NCBI RefSeq assembly: GCF_019112545.1
Contig: NW_025064927.1
Coordinates: 116,286-180,285, forward strand
DNA: 64,000 bases
DNA from: Guyanagaster necrorhizus
Lineage: Eukaryota > Basidiomycota > Agaricomycetes > Agaricales > Physalacriaceae
Direction: 5' to 3'
Shown piece by piece: positions 20,980-35,441 of the stretch. The position numbers and the translations under genes were made by a program. Below the pieces are notes generated by a model. That model saw only the letters and a list, made by a program, of their open reading frames with translations. It was not told the origin of the DNA and made no database searches. Position 1 is the first letter of the stretch, and each line of letters opens with the position of its first letter.

Positions 20980-23808
20980 TTATACTACCTTTTCAGTTGC
21001 ACAATTTATACCTTCACTACCAACAATAGATTTGTGTTCCGAATCAGTGCTGATGTTGTCCTCAATAAACTGGGCATCCTTGTTACGAATGCGATACTCT
21101 TCAGATGTCCATAGAAGATCGATTTCTTCTAGCGTTAGACCTTTGGTTTCCTTAACGACTAGGGCAGACATTCAGGTTCCTCAGAAACTCCAAACCCAGT
21201 AAAAAGCACTCACATATGGCGACGAGTACCGTAACAATCGATCCGCCTGGGTGCATATTCGTAAGAATATCTGCGGAAGAAACTGACAAATACCAAAGAT
21301 GAATAAAATAAAGAACTTGATTCCGACTCTTTGGATAGCGATGGGACCGCTGTAAACGAATACAACTGAATCGACGTCCGACTGGTCAGGTATGCTAGAA
21401 AATTATAAAAGAGAGACGGTCTCACAGGCCATTGTCCAAACGCCAACGTTGCCTATGAACACCGTGCGTGAATATCTGGTAAGAAAAAGGCCGACAATTC
21501 CCCTTTACCTATTCCACCGGCTTGACCTCTATAACATGTCGGAACGATCTCGATGGCATACAGGTATACCTGCGGGAAGATCTCAGTAAACTGGAGGAAT
21601 AAGAATAACAGTAAGCTCAGTATTACCATCCAAACTAGATGCGGGGAATGGAATCAGGTATGATCATTACGAAAAGATGGAACAGTGACTCACTCCATGA
21701 CAACCCAGAACCCGCTTCAAACCTAAAGGAAGGGTCCTTGAGTACATCTTCTCGCACAAAAACGGAAGCCTCACCAGAACAGCATGGCAATTTGAGCCCA
21801 ACGAGTTGCATTTGTTGTCATGCGATCGGGAAGATCTGAAACCTTAGCTCGAGTTATTGTAGAGAGAGAGAACACGTACTACCAAGTACAGTAAAAACAA
21901 GAATGGCAGAGACCTGAACAAAGGAGCCAAAAAGAAGTATATGTTTCCGGCCGAATCTTTGGACTGTCCAAAAGCTTATAACTGAGTATACAGTTAGCAA
22001 TTGGGCAGGATATGTTGGAGAGAGTTTGTACTCACTGACACCCAGGGTAACCACTTCGAGAGAAATGTACACCTGAGACGAAATTCGCACGAAAATGTCG
22101 CGGAACTTACTTGAGTTAAGGGCCGCCGTTACAATCGCAGTTATGTCTGCCGAAAAGTGTAAGGTCGATATGATAGACTTTCCATCTGTGACATATTTGA
22201 CAAGCTATAGTTGAAACATTTCTGCATAAGACTCACAGTAGGTCTGTACATGGGTTCATTGGTACAAATTCGAGTGAAAAGTAGGGTAGGGGAATGCTTA
22301 CAATCAGATTTCCTCCAAAGAAAGGCTTTCCAACCTGAAGCAGCCAAGAAATCCAGATGCGTTTGACAACCTTGGTCTAGAACTGTGTGAGCGGAGAAGA
22401 TGGATTGAAAAGGCTGAAAGTTGATGGCAACAAACCTCGGTTTCATCTTTTCGAAAGAAGGAAGCCATTGTGATCTTACGGGTATCTGCATCTTCCAAGC
22501 GTACGGCAGCTAGGATCTCGTCCCGTTGTGCCTTGACAGTAGGATCCGAAACGGACTTCCCACATAGACGTTCCAGGGACACGTCGCCATCATGAATTCG
22601 GCCTTTTGCGTACAACCAACGGGGACTTTCGAGAACACCTGGATGACATTGTTTAAATGTATCATCAGACAGCGAATCAATCTTACCGTGGAAAATGATA
22701 ATGGGTACCAAAACAAAGATAGCTTGAGATGACAGTAAAACTCTCCATCCATTGTAGAATGCTAGAAATAACAAGGTGAGATCGGAAAGTTGTGCCTAGG
22801 AAGCACTCACGGCTCTTGTAAACACCCAATCCAAGCCAGGCTACCACAGAGATAGCCGCGACGGCTTCAGAGATGTCAAACTCAAAATATGCTGTTTAGC
22901 GTTCAGACACACATAGTCCTATATTCCACATAACCTGGGTGGTTCGTTCATCCTGCGCGGCGGTGTCAATGGCGAGATTATCGTGAAGTACAGACGCCGA
23001 TCAACTTACCGCATTGCGTGCGTTTTTTCCCACTGAGCTTTCGTGAACAAATACAGGGACAGCAGCCGAAATAGCACCGTTTCCGAAACCCTGACAGCCC
23101 TTAAGCAAATTTTCTTCATATGGAGTTAACGGACTGACAAGAATAGTACGGCCGACTATCATCATTGTGGAGTTCACAGAGGCAGTTTGGATAATAATTC
23201 CAATGAGAGCAACCCAGCACTGTTATGAACATCTTAGGAGACACTTCGAGCAGCGAGAAAGAAATAAACTAGACGCACCGAAAGCAAAATTGATACCCGA
23301 CGACCGACCGACCAACTGCAACCTATGAGCCAACATAAACGGAAAGGAGGTTTGAGTGGCTTACGATAAGGGTGCAATGGCAGCGCTCCCAAAGATATCG
23401 CCTACATGATCACAATGGTCAACATCATGCAGCTTTAGTGGCGACAGGGCGATGAACCTAATAAAATGCCACTGGAGATGAAGCTGGTCACCTCCGTGTT
23501 GGCAGCATAGATTTGGCCATCGAATTGAGGACTATCCAATGGATAAAATACGTCAAGGAGGTAGAAATACTAAGCCTCACGTATTTAAGATCCTATAAAA
23601 AAAGCGAGGTGAGTAACATGAGTATTCACGCTCGTCATCTTACCCTCCCATTATACCGGCATCCCTGCAAAAAACAAACACGTTGCAATGATTAGAAAGG
23701 AAGTCAGAAAAAGTGACTATGGAATTACCAGCCATAGAGAGCAAGAGCAGAAATGGATGCGATCTGTAGCAACAAAGTATACTTCTTTCCTCTTGCTGGC
23801 CAAGTCAT
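20980..23808 (-). CDS. MFS sugar-type transporter, intron-rich
   Basis: Many short exons. The start MTWPARGKKYTLLLQIASIS (ATG at 23808) leads into YGWDAGIMGG, then DVFYPLDSPQFDGQIYAANT, GIIIQTASVNSTMMIVGRTI, CQGFGNGAISAAVPVFVHES, WRVLLSSQAIFVLVPIIIF, ESPRWLYAKGR, PIAIQRVGIKFFILFIF and finally VKETKGLTLEEIDLLW. The order and the ESPRWL and ETKGLTLEEID motifs are those of the MFS sugar porter family (12 transmembrane helices, plasma membrane). I did not resolve every splice site, especially 22.8-23.0 kb. A small lesion is possible, though no forced stop was found. It is divergent from the monooxygenase at 24064 with 255 bp between starts. Confidence 0.75.
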
Positions 23809-24063
23809 TGTCAAAGGCCGTCAAGGGAGGAGAAACAAAGATGGATAATCAAGGCTGCGAGCCTGAGGGACACCACTGCCCAAAAATCTCCAGGTATAAA
23901 AAGCATCGCCGCGCCATCCATGGGTACAAGACGTAAAAATAAGTAGGCGGCTATCATCGGCCAGCCGCAGCCTCTGAGCCTGGATGTCTCTTACATCGTG
24001 CCGCTTCTTGACATTATTTAAGCCGTATCATGACTTGTCGTAAGGACCTGCAAAGTAAACCAC
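23809..24063. promoter_or_regulatory. Divergent promoter between MFS transporter and flavin monooxygenase
   Basis: Two start codons face away from each other across 255 bp, so the two genes probably share control elements. The spacer contains CGG-rich short stretches (for example ggcggctatcatcggccagccgc near 23945) of the sort bound by Zn2Cys6 regulators, but no clear palindromic CGG site is certain by eye. Confidence 0.4.
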
Positions 24064-26546
24064 ATGGTGGTTAGAAACGAAGCCGAAGATACAAGCGCCG
24101 TTCTCGCACCGGAAGATTGGACTTCGAATCCCAGAGGATACTCAGTCGACGAGCATCCTGCTCGGACACCGGAGAGACGTCTTAAAATCATTGGCATCGG
24201 TGCTGGCCTAACGTGATTGTCTTATCAAACTTGACTTCGAATAAGACTAACTAAATCCACAGTGGAATTCGTCTTGCCCAACAAGTTAAAACACACCACA
24301 GTGACTTGGTGGACCTCGTAATCTATGAGCAAGCAGATCAGGCTGGAGGCTGTTGGCATTGGAATAGGTGGGTCCTTTCAAATTTCTTGGATGCTCATCT
24401 GGTTACGCCAAAATCGATAGATACCCTGGTGTCGCTTGTGTAGGTTTGATCTCATATGCATGAACAGCAAAATCACGGCTGTGCGACAGGATGTGCCAGG
24501 ATCCAACTATCAGTACATCAAGGAACCAAAGACCGGTGCGTCATTCAATCATTGTCAGGACTAGCACTCTATATTTTGGGACAATGCCAGATTGGAAGAG
24601 TTTTTATGGTACGCGCTTTGGCAGCTTAAAGAAATATTTGCTGACATCTACTTTATAAAGCATCGGGTGCCGAAATTCGACTATACTATCAGGACCATGC
24701 CGAGAAGCATGATCTTAACAAGTATATTGTTTACAACCACGAAGTCATTGGCGCGAGGTGGAGTGACGAGACTGGAGAATGGTCGGTCACCACACGAGAT
24801 CCATCCGGGAAGGAAATACTCGACACTTGTAACGTCCTCATTTCCATGAGGGGAAGTTTGCATCACCCCAAATGGCCAGACTTGAAGGGATTGCCGCTGT
24901 ACAAAGGTAAATGACTCCGACTCCAACTCTGAAATCATCGTTCATGGATGTTCAGGCGTTTTGGTGCATAGCGCAAGGTATCCCGAAGGGCTCGACTTGA
25001 CAGGAAAACGCGTCGCGGTTCTGGGATCAGGGTCATCCGGTGAGCGCTCACTATTTTCGGTGCTCGTCAACATCCTACTAAATCGCTACTTCCAGGACTA
25101 CAGATAGTTCCCTCCATTCTCGATAATGTGGTGTGTTCAGATTCATCTAACACAATTAGACTCTGCCTAGTCGTTGATTCTCATAGAGTCACCTATACCA
25201 TTGGATTCGATCTCCAACGTGGATAGTCCCGAGGTCTGTTGCTTCAACACCATTAGTTCATTAAGTGCTTACGTGATTTCAGCGTCGGCGCAATGTTCGC
25301 TGGGCCTGGAGGTACTAACTTCGACTGTACGTTTGTACGTTTGTACCGCATCTCAGTTCATCTTACGCAGACCTCTTGGAGCAGATACAGAGGAAAAGAA
25401 AGAACAATTCTCTCGAGATCCAAAGCATTACCTCTTGTATCGCAAGGCTATGGAGAGCGAACTTAAGTAAGCCTTTCTTTCCTAGCAGAGTTGTCATTGA
25501 GCTGTTTCATCAGCAAGCGCTTCCGATTCGTAATCTCAGGCTCAGAGGAATCGAAGGCTGCACGCGCCAACTGTGAAGAGACGATGCGAAAGAAACTTGC
25601 CACCGTACCACACATCGCAAAGAAAATCATCCCAACAGATTTTGACGTGGGATGTCGTCGACCTACTCCAGGTCCAGGCTATCTCGAAGCATTGTCCAAC
25701 CCCAAGATGACAGTTTTTACTGAGGAACTCGGGGAAATGACGGATAAAGGGTTCATAGATGCCGAAGGGGTCGAGCACGAGGTAGATGCATTCATCTGCG
25801 TGAGTCTGGTATTTATCCGTCGGACTATGATCAATGATTCTTAGGCTACGGGCTTTGATACATCGTGGAAACCTCATTTTCCTATCATTTCTCGGGACGA
25901 AAATCTCCAGGATCGCTGGGCAGTGGAGCCTGACTCTTACATCTCATATGCTGTTCCCAATTACCCCAATTTCCTCATCGCTGCAGGTCCCTTTGGCGCT
26001 ACTGGTCATGGATCTGCTGTGCCCATCACTGAAATCATGATTGATACTTTCTTGAAGATCGTATGTAGACAGATTCCATCTTCTTTCCTAGCCTCTGATT
26101 TCTTGTAGGTTCGGAAGATGGGAGAGGAACATATAATTTCCATGGAACCAACCGAGGAGGCGGCGAGGGATTACATGGAGCATGCAGCATTGTATCTGCA
26201 GCGAACTGTGTGGACCGGCAAATGCAATTCATGGTTTAAGAAGGGTCTGAGTGGTACGTCTTCCTGCGAAGTAATTGGAGTGCGTTAAACACCTTCATAC
26301 CTACTAGGCATTCCGCACCAGTATCCTGGCTCACGAGTACATTTCATGGAAGAAGCCCTCTCATTCCGTCCGGAAGATTGGAAATATATCTACGCATCAG
26401 GAAATCGTTTTCGGTTCTGGGGGAACGGATTTGCTCAGCGCGAATTCGATGGAAGAGACAACTCTTGGTATTATGGCCTCTTGGACGGCAAGGATAAGAT
26501 GCCTGATTATACGGAGATTTTTACTGAATATTCCAGGAAAGACTAG
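24064..26546 (+). CDS. Flavin-dependent monooxygenase, Baeyer-Villiger-like (class B)
   Basis: First exons: 24064-24212, 24263-24367, 24421-24439, 24490-24535, 24591-24608, 24661-24906, with more to the stop at 26544-26546. The FAD-binding site is IIGIGAGLTGIRLAQQ, ending the segment with VIYEQADQAGGCWHWNRYPG. The NADPH site is VAVLGSGSSGLQIVPS. The ATG motif is AFICATGFDTS. The BVMO-type fingerprint is present but altered: YKGVLVHSARYP where the consensus is FxGxxxHxxxW. Other family segments are FYASGAEIRLYYQDHAEKH, HLYHWIRSPTWI and AGPFGATGHGSAVPITE. Such enzymes insert oxygen into ketones to give esters, or oxygenate soft nucleophiles. It has no signal peptide and is probably cytosolic. 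Two exons are only 18-19 nt. Next gene downstream is an esterase. Confidence 0.87.
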
Positions 26547-27781
26547 TGATTGTGTATCTGAGAATCGAACAGAATACAACTAGAATATTAAATCTGATTG
26601 CAATCACGTTCGGCGGATATTGGCTCACCCAGGAGCATTCTAACCTTTTGGCTGAGCTCTCTTCGCACATTCCGCGCTCGTAAACTCTGAGATAATATGC
26701 CTGCAAATGCGGCCAAGTTTTTTTTCCTTCGCCCGGTTGGTTCTAGGTGAATATTTGATGTATCATATAGCCAACGCAGTGTACGGCATCTTAGATGCGA
26801 GGGTAGACTTCCCAGAATTCTGGTTCACCGTGAACAGCTCTGACGAGAGAACGAGGATCCTGATCATAAACCTTAGATTCTTCTTCCGCATCGTGTGTAT
26901 GATGCAAGCTCTCTATCTCTTGTGTTCGAGCGAGGACCAGGGCACGCTCAGCGCGAAGATGCAGGGAAAGAAGTTCTTCGAGATTATGATACATTTTGAC
27001 GTACATGAGAACAGAGACTTTCGTTAATGTTGAAAGTCTCGGTTATTTTGTTGGGGAATCAGAGGGGAGGACATTGACGAACACATGAGTTTTACTGCGG
27101 TGATTGAGAGCCAGGAAATCGGATATTTGCATTCCTTTGGAGACACCCATCTGGCGCAATATACCCCGTATTCGTCTCCTTGAAGCTGAGTATCAGACTG
27201 GAAGGAAGAGGTGTTTATGATGGACACTGAGCGAATGGTCGAGGGACTGTGTGAACCGCGAAGAACGGTCCGAAAGATACGGGTTGTACTACGTGGTCAC
27301 GCACAAGTCCGGTCCGTTGCCCCCTGCAGTGTTTTCGTCTCGTGCTTCCACCGCTTGCATCCGAACATATCATGGATGTAGAAAAATACTACCATCTTAC
27401 GCGGTAGCTACCAGCCTCAGTCTTCTCCTGCTAAGAACTAGAATCGTACTTTAGTCAAACAATACCGCCCACACTATGCATAATTCTCAGCCTAGCAGCC
27501 AACCACAATATTCAAAACCCCTTCTTTCCCTGGATCCATGGGAAATATCCCTTCGGCTCTCGGCCGTCGACACCACTGCTACCTTCCGGGACGCCTACAT
27601 TATATACTGGTTTGAAAAACAACGTTGCGGCAGGCCTGTGGTATCGATCACTGCCGGTCATAATCTCTTCTAGCGCCGCACGGCGTGCCTCTGTACGAAA
27701 GCAGCAGATGTTGTGGCTTGACTGTCATATTTTTATCTGTATAAGAATGCCATTCTCATCATCTGAGCACTTCTTGCAGAG
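26547..27781. other. Intergenic with unassigned coding-like stretches
   Basis: Open stretches exist on both strands (plus 26707-27027, minus 26791-27006 and 27024-27227, plus 27476-27673) but overlap each other. None carries a recognised motif. The minus-strand stretch at 26791-27006 has a charged, helix-like composition and could be a gene relic. Nothing is called. Confidence 0.25.
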
Positions 27782-30028
<2,247 letters not shown>

Positions 30029-30500
30029 ATCAGTATTATTGAAGGAAGGCTCGGGGCTGGCAAATATTACTCTTCTGGAGGAGACAGCTACTGTCTTTCC
30101 GTCGAGTAGGTCCTATTTATCAGCAGGCCTTCAAGGCTGTCCCGGCCGAAATATATCCGAAGTCCTATTCGCGAAGGTCACAGATCTCGTGATTGTGACA
30201 GTTTTTGCCCTTCTCTTTTAATAATGACTACCACTCAACTCAAAATTCAAATAATGTCAGAATATGTACTGAAGCAAAATGGCTAAAGGAACACAGAAAG
30301 CAAGTTTATCTTTTTTTTACTTAGCGTAAATATCTCATATCTTCCAGATCTGTAACCAATGCAGTACAGCGATGACTGCATGCCTACCGCAGAAAATACC
30401 GATTTCCTGTTGATTTTGCAAGAATTAAAAAAAATAGAATGCTCAAGAAATCGAAGCTATAAGCGTTTTAGATATGAACAGCTTAGCCAGTGCAAGCCAT
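30029..30500. other. Intergenic, AT-rich, nothing recognised
   Basis: About 470 bp after the esterase stop. AT-rich runs (tttttttt near 30308, aaaaaaa near 30428) look like terminator and promoter DNA. No supported gene. Confidence 0.3.
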
Positions 30501-30512
30501 CGACCCCGCCCC

Positions 30513-31468
30513 CATGGCTACCTGGCCAGGGAATCTCAAAGACTCGACGTCCTGGTGCCAGCACGCACTCCCATGGATTTCAAGCAAACGTGACCTTTCT
30601 CTTCACACTCATTCACCCTCATTCACCCTCATTCACCTGTCCTTTCTGTCAACGACACCGGTCGTAACACCTGATCACTGGTTACGCCTCGTGGATCCGT
30701 CGAATGCAAGTACGTCATCCATGCTACGAATGTATATGCAGCGAGCCTCATCTCGTATATGTGGTGATATGGGTGCATAATGCCTGAGCGCGGACAGATG
30801 ATTGCTATTCGTGCTGGTGTAGACCTCAAGGAACTAAGCGTGGATGGATGGTCGACTGATACGGGATATTGGATTTCACAGACGGACGGCAACAAGCTTC
30901 CTATCGTATTTTTCGGTGCTGATAGCAGTGCCTTCAACGATACGGGACACGTTCATAATACCACAGATGATTCGACAGTGGTTGAGAGCACCCTTGCACT
31001 GGAAGTCGCATATCTTCCACAGCTTCAGCCTAAACTATACGCCAAAGGAAGTCCAGCTGAATACGCTTGGGTAGGTCCTATGTGATATCAGAATAAGTGT
31101 ATTTCACGTAGCATTTCTTCCATTAGACGGGTATCATGGGTTACACGGCCACCGGCGATCCCTTCGTAAGTCTTCTTGGATGGTCTTTTCTCGCGTTCGC
31201 CGTTGAAAAGGTCGGGCCTATTATTGACAACGTTAATAACGTCAAATATACGAACCAGTATATTCCAGCTGGTTATAATGGTCATGGAATGCCGCGCACT
31301 GTCGCATGGTATGTCCTCTTCTTTTGCTTGAGCACCTTCACTTATGTCGTTGTGTTCATCTCGTTCAGTTCTGAAGCTGTTGTTCAGATGATTATAGGGA
31401 ATATCACAGGCAAAGACTGGGTCCAGCCCGGCTGGTTTCTGAGCAGGTATTTGACATGGAATAAATAG
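30513..31468 (+). pseudogene. FAD-dependent oxidoreductase (DAO family), deleted and stopped
   Basis: The C-terminal half is clear: ECKYVIHATNVYAASLISYM, IMPERGQMIAIRAGVDLKEL, TGIMGYTATGDPF, QYIPAGYNGHGMPRTVAW and EAVVQMIIGNITGKDWVQPG. These are the substrate-domain and second nucleotide-contact motifs of fungal FAD-dependent amino-acid/amine-oxidase-like proteins. The N-terminal Rossmann domain with GxGxxG is missing: a short family-like start (ATG near 30513) jumps to the middle of the protein. An in-frame TGA lies between SYMW and the IMPERG segment near 30770. Introns downstream keep normal GT-AG borders. The copy cannot bind FAD and is a pseudogene. A short tandem repeat (cattcaccct) at about 30610-30640 marks the deletion point. 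Confidence 0.75.
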
Positions 31469-31569
31469 ACTACAAATTATGAAGCCTTTTATGTCACGGA
31501 GTCATCGGCCCAACTGATCACAAGGTGATCACGAGTGGAACATTCTCTCGCATCTCACTCGTTGCAGTC

Positions 31570-33132
31570 ATGCCTTCACGATATAGTCGACACAATGGTA
31601 GAGTTCCGGAATGCAAAGATTTTTCTGTTATACAGAAAGAGGTACACTGCGCCCTCGAACGCAATGTAGCCAAGGTTGAGGAAATGGCTCACTCTGGCTC
31701 CAGGCCATATCATACCGTATATGTTGGTTTAGCTGGTAATATATCCAGTTTGATTGCATTAGCCGGCTAACATATCAACAACAGGGATTTCCATGATGTT
31801 TTCACATCTGTCTTCGTTGAATCTTGGAGATTCTCTTCTTGAAAAGGCTCGTCGAACAAATTCCGACAGAACCCTTCTTTCATTATCCGAGTCCAGTATC
31901 CCCGCTATCACCTCGCCATCGAGAGCTTCATTTCTCGAGACTCCTGTCGGCATAGCTTGTCTGATTCTCACATCGAGCTCCCAAGACAAGATTGCCATGG
32001 CGTCCTGCAGCACAATCATACGGAGCGCCATCCAGTCTGTCACGAAAGAATCTTCCCGTGATACCTGGGACGATGATGGTTGTGAAGTTCTTTATGGTCG
32101 TGCTGGACTCTTGTATGGCCTTTTATGCCTACGAAAGAACGAGTTGGTCTCCGTTAGAGACATTGAGCTCGTTGTCTCTTCCATCATGAGTAGAGGCAGG
32201 TTCGGAGCATCCGTTTATCGAGATAGCATACCGAATCGGCAGAAATCTCCGGCACTTATGTGGTCATGGCATGGAAAGCGATATTTAGGTGCTGCTCATG
32301 GTGTCGGTAAGTCCAACAAGTCATCCAATCGTAACAATCCTGACATTTACAATCCTAGCTGGAATTCTGCAGATCATATTATCTTGCCCTCTGGACGTGT
32401 TGAATCCATACATTTCTGACGTCCTGAACACGATAGAATGGCTAGTTGATTGTCAAGATGAGGAGGGCAATTGGCCTGCGAAAGCACCTCGGCATAGTCA
32501 AATATCAGGGGACGAAAGCAATGAATTGGTCCAGTGAGTAATTAACTTTTGCAACCGTCTCTTCCCGCCAAAGGACGTCCTGTAGGTGGTGCCATGGTGC
32601 AACCGGAATCGTGATCTTACTGTCTACGCTTTTGAAAATGTCGTCGAAAAAACGACAGGTATTCCACGCTCATACCCATCTTCTTAACAAGGCCATAGCA
32701 TCTATTCACAAAGGCGCCTCTCTTGTCTATCGTCATGGATTCCTTCGAAAAGGTGTCGGTCTTTGTCATGGAGTTGGTGGCTCCATTTACGCGTTGCTTT
32801 CTGTCTCGGATGCATTGGCTTTGTTACAAGGAGATAGCGATCACAGGCATAATTCTAAGTATTATTTCCAGCGAGCTGTTCATCTTGCCCATCTTGCTAC
32901 ATCATACGAAAAGCTGACCGAGAATGGGAAGATGGGGGTACCTGATCGACCAGGCAGTCTTTACGAGGGAGTAGCTGGGATGTGCTGTGCGTGGGGAGAA
33001 ATAGCGCACCGAATAGCAGGGATTAATGCTGAAGGGGAACATCCAGCGCATACTAATACACAGTCTGTACCCGTTGCCAGCGGATTTCCTGGCTACGACG
33101 ATTTATATGAGCAGTCATCAGAAGAAATGTGA
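31570..33132 (+). CDS. LanC-like protein (LANCL family)
   Basis: Four exons; first 31570-31735, second from 31785, with later introns near 32309-32358 and 32535-32586. Family motifs are AHGVAGILQIIL, WCHGATGIVILLS and GVGLCHGVGGSIYALL. The cysteine of WCHG and the Cys-His of LCHG are the three zinc ligands conserved in LanC enzymes and eukaryotic LANCL proteins. Repeated GxxG helical-barrel segments occur (YHTVYVGLAGISMMFSHL, EVLYGRAGLLYGLLCL, PGSLYEGVAGMCCAWGE). Eukaryotic LANCL proteins are known to add glutathione to dehydroamino acids in damaged proteins. Bacterial LanC cyclises lanthipeptides. The fungal role is not established here. It converges on the second MFS transporter with 153 bp between stops. 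Confidence 0.87.
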
Positions 33133-33285
33133 CAAGTTTTCGGTCTTCGATAGCTGGCAGACATTCTGAAGTCACAGAATGAGATCCTGGCACAAATAGC
33201 TAGGAATATTATAAGGAAGCTCATCAGGATAAAGTCGTCAAGGTAGACATATTCGTAAGAAATAGAAATAACCCATAAAATGACA

Positions 33286-35441
33286 TTAAGCCGAGGCCTT
33301 GATGTCCACAGAATGCTTCTCTGTTGGCTACAATAACACTTGAGTAATCTTCTTATCAAATGATGGAACGAACTTGCCTCGATTTCTTTCCCCTTTTCCA
33401 CCACCTCCGCCAGTGTCTTTTTCCCGACATCTTTCTTGATCTTCCAAGCAGCGAATGTGTGTCCTTGTTCGAAGATTTCCTCGACTTCTTCAAGCGAACG
33501 ACCAACAGTCTCCGGGTACATAAAGAAGATATGTATGAACGCGGCAAAGTTGAACGTTCCGAAGATGAAATATGTCTTCCACGCGATATTGCTCAGACCC
33601 GGAGGTACGGCCCAGGCAAGAGCGAAATTGAATGCCCAGTTAGTCGCCGTGGCGAGAGAAACGGCCTTGGCGCGCACTTTGAGCGGAAACTATATGAAGG
33701 AATGAGATAAGACGAAGATACGATTTCAGGGTTGACCCACCAGTTCAGCGGGATAAGTCCATGAAACAGGACCCATTGTGATAGCAAAGCTGCACACAAA
33801 GAAGTAAGAGCATACAATTACTCCATTAGTGACCGAACTATGGTTTTCAATGACCCAGACACCTACAAAGACGAAGTCTGCACACATAAAATAGAAGGGA
33901 CGAAGAGTATCGCTCACGGTCACCATCAACTACACCCCAATGACCAAAATGTCCCTGCAGACCGCCGACGAGGAAGAGGAAGAAGCCCATGAACAATGTT
34001 CCGAAGAGAAGCATTGGGCGGCGGCCCCACTTGTCAATATATATGATGGCCGGGACAGTGAGGGCCACATTGAGAACGTATTGAACAGACTAAGAGATCG
34101 GTAAGAACCACACACAGGTCAAGAAGCGACATAACATACCGCTGAGATGAGATTTCCGCGACGACCAGTGATACCAGCGCCTTCGAAGACATAGACGATA
34201 TAGTACCTGTTGGAATTCTCGTTATAGATCCATTACATGGCAGTGCTGAGCGACACACATCATGACGTTCATGCCGGTAAGTTGAGACCACATTTGGAGA
34301 GCCATTCCAAGACCAACACGCCGAGGCATGCCCGGTTTAAGCAGATCAAGGTATGATTTAGCGCCCTCGGTTCTCTCAAAGAGAACCTGCTGCTTAATTT
34401 CTTCGTACTCTAGCATAACAAGCTCATTGTTGGGGTCACCACCACCATGCAAATCGGCGAGAACTGTCAAAGCTTCCTGTTCTCTAGGTAGATAAATTCA
34501 GCAGGCCAGAATGAAGTCATCGATAATACGAGATGATATACCTGTTATGATCGAACAACCACCGAGGACTTTCGGGGAAAACAAGCATGCCCACACATAG
34601 AACTATGGCTGGAATCATCTGGAGACCCCATGGAATGCGGAACGACGCGACACCGTTGATGTAGGAGCAGCCGAATTGCACGAAGTATTGGATAAGGATA
34701 CCCCAAGTTATGGACCATTGCTGGAGGGAGACAAGACGCCCACGAATGCGGGGTTCCGTAATCTCTGATTGATAGATGGGGACCACAGCACTGGCAATAC
34801 CCACAGAGATGCCAGAAATAATACGGCCCACTACAAGCATTCCTCGGTTCTGTCACATGTGATTCCGAGTCAATTACCGAATGAATTGAGAAGACTCTAA
34901 TCACTTACGACAGATGCACATTGTAGAATAGACCCAATGATCCATACCAAACCAGAAAGGATGACGGTGTTCTTGCGCCCATAACGGTCCGCAAGTTGGG
35001 TGACTAGCAGTGCACCCAAAAAAGAGCCAGCAGGCATGGATGCCACGATTGCACCTTGAGCATTAGATCCAGGCTATGATAGTGTTATTATAATACTCCA
35101 TGGACGAACGACTATCAAAAGGTACGTACATTAGAGAATGTGCTCTTGTATGAATCGTTCTGTCCAGGGGTTCAACTTTACGAGACGCAGGACAGCAGTA
35201 GACATGGCTTACACTCAGTACCCCAGACATCGACGAGATGTCCAGACCGAAAAGGCCACCGCCGATGCATGCGAAAGAACCTACAATATACTAACGACGT
35301 TTTCAAGTTAATTCATCTGAGGACAAAAATCAACGGACTCGACGTACCGGGTTTGAAGCAATACGAGCATTATACTATACGGAAGGCGTTAGAGACTCAT
35401 TGGACTACGGACAAAAGAAAAACACTCACTCCCTTCCCCAT
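33286..35441 (-). CDS. MFS hexose-type transporter
   Basis: The start MGKG (ATG at 35441) leads via small exons to YNARIASNP and SFACIGGGLFGLDISSMSGV. Later segments are GRIISGISVGIASAVVPIYQ, VFPESPRWL, GAGITGRRGNLIS-type linker sequence, TMGPVSWTYPAEL, RAKAVSLATATNWAFNFALA and MYPETVGRSLEEVEEIFE. These are standard motifs of fungal monosaccharide transporters (12 helices, plasma membrane, proton symport or facilitated uptake). The last intron, 33377-33328, is 50 nt and begins gcaagt. Splicing there gives the C-terminus PTEKHSVDIKASA and a stop at 33286-33288, whereas reading through gives an unrelated tail. It is transcribed toward the LanC-like gene. Confidence 0.85.

Noticed and set aside
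33093..33286. Read-through C-terminal extension of the second MFS transporter
   Set aside because: It replaces a family-typical tail with unrelated residues; a 50-nt GC-AG intron explains the sequence better.
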